A stretch of DNA of 13,416 nucleotides from an uncultured Ruminococcus sp. (GTDB taxonomy: Bacteria > Bacillota > Clostridia > Oscillospirales > Acutalibacteraceae): NCBI GenBank assembly GCA_902797065.1, contig CADBRK010000223.1, positions 1 to 13,416 on the forward strand, given 5' to 3'. Below the pieces are notes generated by a model, which saw only the letters and a program-made list of their open reading frames with translations, ran no database searches and was not told where the DNA came from. Within the stretch, counting starts at the first letter, position 1; each line of letters starts with the position of its first letter. The position numbers and the translations under genes were made by a program. Below, piece by piece: positions 1 through 6,343 of the stretch.

Positions 1-86
1 AGCATATCTCTCATTCTGCAGAGTGGGCAGCCGTCACGAGGTTCGAACACATCGTTTATAGGAATAGTTGTAATGTCTTCTCTCAT
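1..86 (-). CDS. DUF6062-like protein, N-terminus only (runs off left edge)
   Basis: Only the first 28 codons are in the window. They begin with an ATG at 86 preceded by GAGGCG-type ribosome site about 6 bases upstream. The visible N-terminus has a TIPINDVFEP stretch followed by a CPLC cysteine pair. I associate this pattern (a short 'TIPV..F' opening, then CxxC) with the DUF6062 family of Clostridia, whose function is unknown. The start lies 12 bases after the glycosidase stop on the same strand with no terminator between, so it is probably the second gene of that transcript. The family call is from recall of the N-terminal pattern and could be wrong. That this is a real coding start is much safer. 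Confidence 0.6.
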   Translation of the reverse strand, partial: MREDITTIPINDVFEPRDGCPLCRMRDM

Positions 87-98
87 TCTTATCGCCTC

Positions 99-1649
99 TT
101 ACACTTTCATCAGGCAGTAGCTCTGCCCGCCCATTTTGATATTGCCGTTTTTAAAATCCGTTTCGCCTATCGAATACACCTTTTCTTTGACGGTATAGTC
201 AAACGGAATTTCTACGTCTTTTGCGGACGGATTAACGGCTATGATAAACGAACCTCTGCGGAAAATAAACGGATATGTATTCTTCTTCGCAAATACTATC
301 TCAAAATCTCCGTTGCCGCAAAGTTCTTCGTTTTCTCTGCGTATTTTTATGATAGCTTTCACCGTGTTGTACAGCGAGTTTTCGTCTGCCTGCTGAGATT
401 CCACCGTCGGGGCGTTTTCCCTGTTGTCTACGGGCAGATACAGCTTATCCTCGTCTGCGCTTGAAAAGCCCTTGTTTTTGCCGTTGTTCCACTGCATAGG
501 TGTGCGTGAACCCGTTCGGCTGAATCCGCCCTCTTTACTTGTAAGCTCGGACATATATCTCATGCCTATCTCATCGCCGTAATAGAGGAACGGCACGCCC
601 GGAAGTGTAAAGATCGTGCAGAAATTTATCTTCAGCTCACGCTCGTCATACCATGCAGACATTCTCGGGTTGTCGTGGTTGCAGGTAAAGAAGCTGATAT
701 AGCCGTTGTCTTTCGTAGCCTTGTAGTTCTCGGTAAGCTCGTTTACAAGTGTCATTATATCTCCCTTGCCCTGCTTGCTGAAATAGCTTTCCTGCTCGCC
801 TGTTTGGTAATTATAATATCTGAACGCGGTGGAGTAGCCGTTACCTCTGTGATCGAGGTAGAAGTCCGCATGGAAACCCGCTTTGTTTATCGCCCTTATC
901 GGGTGACACCATTCGGATACAAGAGCGCATTCAGGGTAATCCTTATCCATCATCTCACGAACGCCTGCCCATATAGCAGCGGTGGCGATCTTATCGTCAT
1001 CGTTCTTTACAAGAGAATCCGCCATATCGACACGGAAGCCGTCGCAGCCCATATCGAGCCAGAAGCGCATAACGTCCTTTATAGCCTCAACAGTGCGCAG
1101 ACAGTCGGGGTGATTTACAGGCAGCTGCCAGTTCGGGTGAGTAACCTCGTAGAAGCCGTAATTGAGCGCAGGCTGAGAGGAGAAGTAATTCACAAGATAA
1201 TTGCCGTCACGGTCTGTTATTCCGCACTGCAGTCTGTACTGCGGCGGAGCCTCCCACACGCTGTCCGTCCAGATGTAGCGGTTTGAAAGCTCGTTTTTCA
1301 CGGGCTGTTTGCTCTGTGTGAACCACTCGTTCGTATCGGAAGTATGCCCAGGTACAAGATCCATCAGCAGCTTCATGTCACGCTTGTGTACTTCTTCAAA
1401 AAGGCGCTTTGCGTCGTCGTTCGTGCCGTAGCGTGGAGCTATCTTATAATAATTGCGTACATCGTAGCCTGCGTCCATAAACGGCGAGTCATAAACGGGA
1501 TTGAGCCATATTGCGTTGCAGCCAAGCTCTTTAATATAATCAAGCTTTGAGATAAGACCCTCTATATCTCCTATACCGTCTCCGTTCGAATCGCAGAACG
1601 ACTGAGGGTACACCTGATAAAACACAGAATTTTTCAACCAGTTTGGCAT
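99..1649 (-). CDS. GH13 (alpha-amylase family) glycosidase, cytoplasmic
   Basis: Predicted 516-residue alpha-retaining glycoside hydrolase acting on alpha-glucans or oligosaccharides. There is no signal peptide, so it is probably an intracellular alpha-glucosidase or oligo-1,6-glucosidase-like enzyme working on imported sugars. The DSNGDGIGD calcium-type loop is at residues 20-28. Conserved region I (DLVPGHTS) is at 97-104, region II GFRVDMAD at 204-211 with nucleophile D208, acid/base E246 in LVSEW, and region IV CNHD at 323-326 with H325 and D326. TPMQW (383-387) is typical of the oligo-1,6-glucosidase/trehalose synthase branch. The start at 1649 is chosen over an upstream in-frame start because GGAGGA lies 6 bases before it and the protein then opens as usual for the family (WLKNSVFYQVYPQSF). 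Oddity: region I has Gly where most members have Asn before the conserved His. Catalytic residues are intact. Exact substrate cannot be read from sequence. Confidence 0.93.
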   Translation of the reverse strand: MPNWLKNSVFYQVYPQSFCDSNGDGIGDIEGLISKLDYIKELGCNAIWLNPVYDSPFMDAGYDVRNYYKIAPRYGTNDDAKRLFEEVHKRDMKLLMDLVPGHTSDTNEWFTQSKQPVKNELSNRYIWTDSVWEAPPQYRLQCGITDRDGNYLVNYFSSQPALNYGFYEVTHPNWQLPVNHPDCLRTVEAIKDVMRFWLDMGCDGFRVDMADSLVKNDDDKIATAAIWAGVREMMDKDYPECALVSEWCHPIRAINKAGFHADFYLDHRGNGYSTAFRYYNYQTGEQESYFSKQGKGDIMTLVNELTENYKATKDNGYISFFTCNHDNPRMSAWYDERELKINFCTIFTLPGVPFLYYGDEIGMRYMSELTSKEGGFSRTGSRTPMQWNNGKNKGFSSADEDKLYLPVDNRENAPTVESQQADENSLYNTVKAIIKIRRENEELCGNGDFEIVFAKKNTYPFIFRRGSFIIAVNPSAKDVEIPFDYTVKEKVYSIGETDFKNGNIKMGGQSYCLMKV

Positions 1650-1707
1650 AAGTATTCCTCCGATATTTATAAAGTAAAAAAACAAATAGTTCGTGCTTGT
1701 TTAGTCA

Positions 1708-1737
1708 ATTTTAACATTTTTCGCACTATTGTGTCAA
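1708..1737 (-). promoter_or_regulatory. Sigma-A-type promoter for the GH13 gene
   Basis: On the minus strand there is a perfect TTGACA -35 box (1737-1732), an 18-base spacer and TAAAAT (1713-1708) preceded by TG as an extended -10. It lies about 60 bases upstream of the GH13 start. Two inverted copies of AATAGTKCG (1685-1693 and 1722-1730) flank the -10 box and could be operator half-sites for a sugar-responsive repressor. That last point is inference. Confidence 0.75.
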
Positions 1738-1759
1738 CACGTTTTTGTAAACAAATCGG

Positions 1760-1800
1760 GTAAAAAATAATGCCTCCACATTACCAGTGAAGACATTATT
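1760..1800 (-). terminator. Rho-independent terminator of the hydrolase-LytTR-DUF3021 operon
   Basis: Read on the minus strand, arms 1800-1787 and 1779-1766 form a 14-bp stem with two G-U wobbles around a 7-base loop, directly followed by a run of six T. It begins 16 bases after the DUF3021 stop. On the plus strand the wobbles become C-A mismatches, so it works only in the minus direction. It separates this operon from the GH13 promoter. Confidence 0.85.
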
Positions 1801-1816
1801 ACTATGAGTATGGCAT

Positions 1817-2251
1817 CTATTCTTTTACCAGGAATACTTGAAGCTGTTGTGTAAGTTGTTTTGCCTGTCTGGATTTTTGCAGCCAAGTCATAACTTCTAC
1901 AAAAACATATATAATAAATATCATAATACCGAGAATAAGATAAAATCTGATCTCGTTTCCGCTGTACTTCGGCGGTGCCTGAACAAGAAACATTACAACA
2001 GCCTCGATAAGTATCAGTTCAATGATCTGTCTGATTATATACTGCACCGGTGTAGGTTCTTTCTTATAATAAGTAACGCAAGTCGGCAAAATACACGCTG
2101 CAGCGATAATGATCGGGCTGAACAAATGGTGATAGTGCAGCTCCTGTTCGGGCGCATATATGCCTCCTAAAATCGCGCTGCCGAAAAGGATAAGCGTTAC
2201 CAGAACAAAAAACACCTGCACACGTGACAAAATAAATTCTTTTAATGTCAT
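1817..2251 (-). CDS. DUF3021 family four-helix membrane protein (LytTR partner)
   Basis: A 144-residue membrane protein with four hydrophobic helices at about residues 11-31, 43-62, 72-92 and 101-123, then a short basic, Gln-rich cytoplasmic tail. Size, topology and position directly after a stand-alone LytTR gene match the DUF3021 family. In streptococci, comparable LytTR regulator plus membrane-protein pairs (the HdrR/HdrM and BrsR/BrsM type) have the membrane protein restraining the regulator. The same antagonist role here is inferred. Its ATG overlaps the LytTR stop (ATGA, 4 bases shared), so translation is probably coupled and stoichiometry fixed. A terminator follows at 1760-1800, making this the last gene of the operon. 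Confidence 0.85.
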   Translation of the reverse strand: MTLKEFILSRVQVFFVLVTLILFGSAILGGIYAPEQELHYHHLFSPIIIAAACILPTCVTYYKKEPTPVQYIIRQIIELILIEAVVMFLVQAPPKYSGNEIRFYLILGIMIFIIYVFVEVMTWLQKSRQAKQLTQQLQVFLVKE

Positions 2252-2697
2252 TGTGCCTTCTCCCCTTTCAAAGCTTTCTTTAAATCAGCTACATACTTCC
2301 TTGTAATAACGACCTGTTCCCCGGAAATAAGTTCTGCCATAAATCGGGAGTTCAAGGCAGGCTTGATCGAGCTTACCTTCATCAGATTAAGCAGCATAGA
2401 CTTTGAGATCCTCAGGAAGCGTTTTTCTTTAAGCATTTCTTCAAGCTCATAAAGCTTCTGTTTTGTTTCGTACTCATTCCCCTGTGTATAGACAAAAGAT
2501 TTATTGTCAACCGTCTCTATATACAGAATATCCGATACTGCGATCTCATACATTTTTTCATCGGCCATACAGGACAGCTGCCCTTGCCTTGATTTGACAA
2601 AGGCAACTATCTCCCGCACCTCATCACTTACGGTATGGCATTGTATTTCTATCAATTCTGGTCTGTCTTTTGGTATTTTGGTTATTCTGGTCTGCAT
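2248..2697 (-). CDS. Stand-alone LytTR DNA-binding transcriptional regulator
   Basis: A 149-residue protein with no receiver domain. A LytTR DNA-binding domain covers about residues 45-143, with recognisable segments: the DILYIETVDNKSFVY strand-turn-strand (56-70), the KLYELEEML helix (81-89), FLRISKSMLLNL (94-105) and a C-terminal ITRKYVADLKKAL helix (131-143). LytTR proteins bind two direct repeats about two helical turns apart in the major groove. The ATG at 2697 is one base after the hydrolase stop (TAATATG), implying coupled translation. A TTG at 2721 could extend the protein by eight residues inside the hydrolase gene, but it would break this arrangement. With the following DUF3021 gene it forms a LytTR regulatory-system pair. 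Likely target: its own operon, through the direct repeat at 4152-4186 (inference). Confidence 0.92.
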   Translation of the reverse strand: MQTRITKIPKDRPELIEIQCHTVSDEVREIVAFVKSRQGQLSCMADEKMYEIAVSDILYIETVDNKSFVYTQGNEYETKQKLYELEEMLKEKRFLRISKSMLLNLMKVSSIKPALNSRFMAELISGEQVVITRKYVADLKKALKGEKAQ

Positions 2698-2698
2698 A

Positions 2699-4060
2699 TT
2701 AATAATTCGCCTGAATGTCAAGCATCCCTTCGCCTTTCAGATAATAGTCGAACCAGTTAAGAACGATACCGTTTATCAATGTCATGAACTCTGTGTTGTC
2801 AACTTCCGACTGGCCTTCATCAAGCATTGACGCAAGTGTGGGAGAGATAAGCGGAAGGTCTGTAAAGTCCATATGGAGCACGCCGCTGAAAACTACAGTC
2901 CTGCCGTCTTTTGCGTTTTCGATAACATAGTCGTTTACATAAGCATAGGCGTTTTCGATCTCATACTGTTCTCTATCATTATAATCCTGTTCTTTTGTAA
3001 AATCAAGTATAGGAACAGGATAAGGCTCGTCATAATAATCATATTTACCGTCTGTTACAGAGATTCTCTCGCCGAGCATTGTGCCGTCAAGATCAATAAC
3101 TGCGTCAATATCGCTGCGCTCTCTGCCTACGGATGTTGATGTTGCGCCGCCGAGCGAATGACCCATAAGTCCGATCTTTTCCGTATCTGTCATTTTGAGA
3201 ACATTCAATACATCGTCTGCCTGCTCTGTGTACCATGCGTTATTCAAAGTGCCGCTTTTCTTTGCGTCTTCGATAGTGTCAAGCACAAAGTTTTCATCAT
3301 CTACTCTGAGCTTCATCCATTCCTTGGTTGTGTTGAATATCTGCTCCTCCGTGCTGTCTGCATCGTTAATGTGCATAACCTCGTCGATAAACGATCGGTC
3401 AACAATAATTGTGCTGCCCTGTGTATCTGTTGTAAAGAATGAGTGGTGAGGATGATCGAGCGCAGCAACTACATAGCCGTTGCTTGCAAGTTCCTCATAA
3501 GTTGAAAAGTTGCTCTGATAGTATCCGAAAGCACCGTGTGAGAATACTACAAGCGGATATGTGCCGTTATCAGTATCGGGATAGTAGAAATGTACGGGAA
3601 CCTCTCTGAACGAACCGTCGTTTTCAAATGTATCCGTGCGGCTCTCGTCAACAAGTATAGCGCTTGCTGCCTTTACATCAAACTCGCCCGTTGTCTGAAG
3701 CCCATCGTAATTTGTGAATACAAAAGCGGGAACAAGTGACAGTGTAACAATTATGAAGGAGAAGATGAAACTCAGAACTATGAGCACTCTGTTTTTAAGA
3801 CCCGCTGCCTTATTGCGTCCTGCAAGCCATGCGATGCCAGCGACAAGAAGTCTGATGATAAGGATAACCATACATACTGCGAAGCGCCACTTCATGTGTG
3901 TTGAGGGAACAACTACAACACCGATCAGCGTGAGCACTTCGATAAGACGTACGACAGTTCTTGTTTTAAGCCATGCAGCTTTTTCGCGTGCCTTGGTGAA
4001 TGTCAGTACAACCTGTACCAACTCAATAACGATAAAGAAAATAAAGAATGCCTTACTCAT
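2699..4060 (-). CDS. Membrane-anchored alpha/beta hydrolase (PAF-acetylhydrolase/dienelactone hydrolase-like)
   Basis: A 453-residue protein. The first 116 residues carry about four membrane helices (2-20, 37-52, 57-80, 91-116). The rest is an extracytoplasmic alpha/beta hydrolase. An oxyanion-type FSHGAFGY segment is at 173-180, the nucleophile elbow GHSLGG at 300-305 with S302, a probable acid in DLDG (323 or 325) and the catalytic His in VLHMDFTDLPL (H396). The His-x-x-F-x-D-L-P context resembles platelet-activating-factor acetylhydrolase relatives, so an esterase or lipase acting on a lipid or acyl ester at the outer membrane face is plausible. The substrate is unknown. It is the first gene of the operon, with a weak AAAGG ribosome site about 10 bases upstream and an extended -10 promoter at 4113-4140. 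Its stop is one base from the LytTR start. Confidence 0.88.
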   Translation of the reverse strand: MSKAFFIFFIVIELVQVVLTFTKAREKAAWLKTRTVVRLIEVLTLIGVVVVPSTHMKWRFAVCMVILIIRLLVAGIAWLAGRNKAAGLKNRVLIVLSFIFSFIIVTLSLVPAFVFTNYDGLQTTGEFDVKAASAILVDESRTDTFENDGSFREVPVHFYYPDTDNGTYPLVVFSHGAFGYYQSNFSTYEELASNGYVVAALDHPHHSFFTTDTQGSTIIVDRSFIDEVMHINDADSTEEQIFNTTKEWMKLRVDDENFVLDTIEDAKKSGTLNNAWYTEQADDVLNVLKMTDTEKIGLMGHSLGGATSTSVGRERSDIDAVIDLDGTMLGERISVTDGKYDYYDEPYPVPILDFTKEQDYNDREQYEIENAYAYVNDYVIENAKDGRTVVFSGVLHMDFTDLPLISPTLASMLDEGQSEVDNTEFMTLINGIVLNWFDYYLKGEGMLDIQANY

Positions 4061-4112
4061 AATCGATCAACCTTTCTGTTTTGTTTTTTGTGTTTGTTTC
4101 TGTTGTGATTAC

Positions 4113-4140
4113 AGTATATCAGATCCCGGAATTTTTGCAA
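4113..4140 (-). promoter_or_regulatory. Promoter of the hydrolase-LytTR-DUF3021 operon
   Basis: On the minus strand: TTGCAA (4140-4135), a 16-base spacer, and TATACT (4118-4113) preceded by TG (extended -10). It lies about 53 bases upstream of the hydrolase start. The -35 is imperfect, consistent with an activated promoter. The 20-bp-period direct repeat lies immediately upstream. Confidence 0.7.
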
Positions 4141-4151
4141 TACATCAAGAG

Positions 4152-4186
4152 GTAAGATGCAGAAAACCGCCGTAAGATGCAAAAAA
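4152..4186 (-). promoter_or_regulatory. Direct repeat, candidate LytTR operator
   Basis: GTAAGATGCA occurs at 4152-4161 and again at 4172-4181. Extended to 15 bases (4152-4166 and 4172-4186) the two copies match at 14 positions. The period is 20 bp, two helical turns. The pair sits 11 bases upstream of the -35 of the hydrolase-LytTR operon, the position and geometry expected for LytTR activator sites. The base sequence does not closely match published LytTR consensus motifs, so the assignment rests on geometry and context. Confidence 0.55.
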
Positions 4187-4201
4187 ATATTATGTTACGG
4201 C
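4169..4201. repeat. Inverted repeat GCCGTAA/TTACGGC between divergent promoters
   Basis: Perfect 7-bp arms at 4169-4175 and 4195-4201 with a 19-base centre. The left arm overlaps the second copy of the direct repeat, and the right arm ends 25 bases upstream of the hflX -35. It could be a second regulator site or chance. There is no T-run, so it is not a terminator. Confidence 0.35.
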
Positions 4202-4226
4202 TTTACAACATTTTTTCTTTATCGCC

Positions 4227-4255
4227 TTGTCAATATACCGGATAACGGGTATAAT
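4227..4255 (+). promoter_or_regulatory. Sigma-A-type promoter for hflX
   Basis: TTGTCA (4227-4232), a 17-base spacer and a perfect TATAAT (4250-4255), about 64 bases upstream of the hflX start. Because it lies downstream of position 4157, it rules out an hflX start there. Confidence 0.8.
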
Positions 4256-4318
4256 AATACTATAGACAACACCGGGGAAACTCCGGATACTTCAACACAA
4301 TTATGCGAGGGTAATTTT

Positions 4319-5572
4319 ATGGAATATTACGAGAACGAACAAAAAGCACAAAGAGCATTCCTTATCAGCGTTGACGACGGCACATTCGACGCCGAAAGCT
4401 CGATGAACGAACTCTACGCACTTGCGGAGAGCGCAGGCGCAGAACTGGCAGGCTCGTTTATACAGAAATTAGAAAAGCCCGTCTCGGCAACCTATATAGG
4501 TTCGGGCAGGCTTGAAGAATTATGCGAAATATGCTCGGCGCAGGAGATAGACCTGATAATCGCCGACTGCGAGCTTACACCTAACCAGCTGCGAAATATC
4601 GAAGACGCAGCCGACGTCAGAGTTATTGACAGGACGATGCTTATTCTCGATATTTTTGCGCTGAGAGCCAATTCAAAAGAAGGCAAACTCCAGGTTGAGA
4701 TCGCACAGCTGCGATATATGCTCCCAAGACTCACCGGTAAGGGCGTGCAGATGTCAAGACTTGGCGGCGGTATCGGCACAAGAGGTCCCGGCGAAACCAA
4801 GCTTGAAACAGACAAACGGCATATCAGAAGAAAGATCGACGCTATCGCAGAACAGCTCTCCGAGATCGAACGTCACCGCGAACAATTAAGAAAACGCCGC
4901 AGGAAAGACGGCGTCATCACTGTTGCTATAGTGGGATATACAAACGCAGGAAAATCAACACTTATGAATTACCTTACGGACGCAGGCGTTCTGGAAAAAG
5001 ACCAGCTTTTCGCAACGCTTGACCCCACATCAAGGGCGCTGAAGCTGCCCAACGGCGTTACGGTAATGCTTATCGACACGGTAGGTCTTGTACGACGTCT
5101 GCCCCATCATCTGGTAAAGGCATTCCGTTCAACTCTCGAAGAAGCCGCCGAAGCCGATATTATTCTGAATGTATGCGACGCATCATCGGACGAAGCGCTG
5201 CTGCATCTGGACGTCACGAAAGATCTGCTGCTGAGTCTCGGATGCGCCGATACTCCGATCGTTACCGTGTTCAACAAATGCGATCTTGCCGTACAGAGCG
5301 GTTTTGTACCCGAAGTGTCAAACGCCGTTCATATAAGCGCAAAGAAGGGTACCGGTATAGACAAGCTGCTTTCGGCGATAGAGGATAATCTGCCCGTTAG
5401 AGTCAAGCGGGTAAATCTGCTTCTGCCTTTTGACAAAGCCGGCATAGCCGCTCAGATACGTCAGAACGCGACGCTTATCTCAGAAGAGTATACTGCGGAC
5501 GGCATCATGATCGAAGCCATTATCGACGAAGTTCTTTTTGCAAAGGTAAAGGACTATCTTGTCGTGTTTTAA
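4319..5572 (+). CDS. hflX: HflX, ribosome-associated GTPase
   Basis: A 417-residue GTPase of the HflX family, which binds the 50S subunit and splits or rescues stalled or stressed ribosomes. The N-terminal HflX domain (about 10-195) contains ATYIGSGRLEEL (57-68) and the LGGGIGTRGPGETKLETDKR signature (148-167), followed by a charged coiled-coil rich in Glu, Arg and Lys (168-196). The G domain shows G1 GYTNAGKST (206-214), G3 DTVGL (253-257) with the characteristic RRLPHHLVKAFRSTLEE continuation, G4 NKCD (319-322) and G5 SAKKG (340-344). A short C-terminal domain of about 60 residues follows. The ATG at 4319 is chosen because GAGGG precedes it and the promoter's predicted transcript starts near 4262. 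Upstream in-frame codons lack HflX similarity. The family's usual length is 410-430. It stands alone, divergent from the hydrolase operon. Confidence 0.96.
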   Translation: MEYYENEQKAQRAFLISVDDGTFDAESSMNELYALAESAGAELAGSFIQKLEKPVSATYIGSGRLEELCEICSAQEIDLIIADCELTPNQLRNIEDAADVRVIDRTMLILDIFALRANSKEGKLQVEIAQLRYMLPRLTGKGVQMSRLGGGIGTRGPGETKLETDKRHIRRKIDAIAEQLSEIERHREQLRKRRRKDGVITVAIVGYTNAGKSTLMNYLTDAGVLEKDQLFATLDPTSRALKLPNGVTVMLIDTVGLVRRLPHHLVKAFRSTLEEAAEADIILNVCDASSDEALLHLDVTKDLLLSLGCADTPIVTVFNKCDLAVQSGFVPEVSNAVHISAKKGTGIDKLLSAIEDNLPVRVKRVNLLLPFDKAGIAAQIRQNATLISEEYTADGIMIEAIIDEVLFAKVKDYLVVF

Positions 5573-5577
5573 TACTC

Positions 5578-6150
5578 TTACTGCTTTTGAGACTTCTGTC
5601 TGTTCATTTCGATAATTGCATCTGCATTATCTACAATGAAATGCTGTGCGTCGATATTATAGAAAACACCCGTGTACGGCGTACCGTATTGGTTCGTGCG
5701 TTCCTCCGTAATTATGCCGATGTTTCGTCCAGCCGCCGTCGGAGTCTTTCTCGCCCTGTCGTTTATTACTACTTCGGACAGCATTCCGGCGCTGACAAGC
5801 CAATCGGCTATAATGCCGCGCCTCAGTTCCTTAACACGAAGCGTATCGACTATATCATTGAATTTCTTTGTCAGATCTGTAATCGAAACAGGGTATTGTG
5901 AATATTCAAAGTTCGCAAGCTGCTCCGGAGTAGCGGAATATTCCTCCCGCTCGGGCATTTCCGCCTGGAACTTTCCTTTATTGTCAACGATCTTTTTCAG
6001 TATTCCCGAGACATAGAACAAACATCTCGATATCCTGACATTGTTTACAACATCATTCTCCGATACCTCTCTATCTGTCAGCGGATCAACGCCGTTTGCA
6101 AGCTTCTCCATATACATCTGCGCTCTGGCGATTATTTCAATTTCGGTCAT
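5578..6150 (-). CDS. Conserved hypothetical protein of Clostridia type, 190 residues
   Basis: I do not recognise a named family. The ATG at 6150 has an AAGGAGA site 7 bases upstream, and the promoter lies at 6206-6234, so the gene is well supported. The protein is soluble with no signal peptide. Its N-terminal half is helical, with the phrases IIARAQMYMEKLANGVDPL (8-24) and NNVRISRCLFYVSGILKKI (36-54). A charged linker follows. The C-terminal half, with LRRGIIADWLVSAGML (109-124) then a strand-rich segment ending NIDAQHFIVDNADAII, looks like it could be a winged-helix-type fold, which would suit a nucleic-acid-binding or regulatory role. That is a guess from pattern only. It converges on hflX with a 5-base gap and no terminator between. 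Its 5' leader carries a 6-bp hairpin (6178-6194). Confidence 0.82.
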   Translation of the reverse strand: MTEIEIIARAQMYMEKLANGVDPLTDREVSENDVVNNVRISRCLFYVSGILKKIVDNKGKFQAEMPEREEYSATPEQLANFEYSQYPVSITDLTKKFNDIVDTLRVKELRRGIIADWLVSAGMLSEVVINDRARKTPTAAGRNIGIITEERTNQYGTPYTGVFYNIDAQHFIVDNADAIIEMNRQKSQKQ

Positions 6151-6177
6151 AACAATTCTCCTTGCAAGTCTGATATT

Positions 6178-6194
6178 CCCGGACATATTCCGGG
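6178..6194 (-). promoter_or_regulatory. Inverted repeat in the leader of the 190-residue gene
   Basis: CCCGGA-CATAT-TCCGGG, a perfect 6-bp GC-rich inverted repeat with a 5-base centre, just downstream of the predicted transcription start and 27 bases before the ATG. It may be an operator next to the promoter or an RNA stem near the 5' end of the transcript. Confidence 0.4.
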
Positions 6195-6205
6195 TGTATA
6201 ATATT

Positions 6206-6234
6206 ATTATAACATTCGAATAATGAAAAGTCTA
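6206..6234 (-). promoter_or_regulatory. Promoter for the 190-residue conserved gene
   Basis: On the minus strand: TAGACT (6234-6229, four of six consensus bases), a 17-base spacer and TATAAT (6211-6206) preceded by TG (extended -10). The surrounding AT-rich segment also contains TATAAT on the plus strand at 6197-6202. Confidence 0.7.
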
Positions 6235-6264
6235 TCCTTCTAAAAAACTCACAGAACATTTTTG

Positions 6265-6296
6265 AGCTGTCGCATTTGATTTGCGGCGGCTTTTTT
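6265..6296 (+). terminator. Plus-strand terminator with no adjacent plus-strand gene
   Basis: Arms 6266-6274 and 6282-6290 pair over 9 bp with two U-G wobbles around a 7-base loop, followed by six T (6291-6296). Wobbles become mismatches on the minus strand, so it acts on plus-strand transcripts. The nearest plus gene upstream is hflX, ending about 690 bases earlier. Possible jobs are to end hflX read-through that is antisense to the 190-residue gene, or to insulate the lipoprotein promoter. Confidence 0.7.
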
Positions 6297-6305
6297 GCAA
6301 AATAA

Positions 6306-6343
6306 ATTCCACAAACATTCCTAAAACATTCCATTTGTATTCC
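6306..6343 (+). promoter_or_regulatory. Four ATTCC motifs at exact 11-bp spacing, candidate OmpR-type regulator site
   Basis: ATTCC begins at 6306, 6317, 6328 and 6339, each exactly 11 bp apart. The middle two are part of a longer AAACATTCC unit. The last motif ends 12 bases before the -10 box, in the region where a -35 would lie. Head-to-tail motifs at 11 bp are how PhoB/PhoP-type (OmpR family) regulators bind, and an OmpR-family regulator is encoded at 8574-9242. Regulation by it is inferred. Confidence 0.65.

Noticed and set aside
675..1286. A 203-codon plus-strand reading frame opposite the GH13 gene
   Set aside because: It lies wholly inside the glycosidase, whose motifs are unmistakable. 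The translated product has no recognisable domain, and I see no ribosome site or promoter for it.
1744..1755. Catabolite-response (cre) site upstream of the GH13 promoter
   Set aside because: TTTGT-AA-ACAAA is a short AT-rich inverted repeat lacking the central CG of cre sites, so it could be chance in this base composition.
2698..2721. LytTR start at TTG 2721
   Set aside because: It would overlap the hydrolase by 23 bases. The ATG at 2697 is one base after the hydrolase stop, a normal coupled arrangement, and nothing LytTR-like is gained.
4157..4318. N-terminal extension of hflX by 54 residues
   Set aside because: The extension covers the direct repeat and the hflX promoter (4227-4255), has no ribosome site and has no HflX similarity. 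The ATG at 4319 has GAGGG upstream.
5573..5600. Terminator between convergent hflX and the 190-residue gene
   Set aside because: I could not find a stem with a T-run on either strand in or near the 5-base gap.
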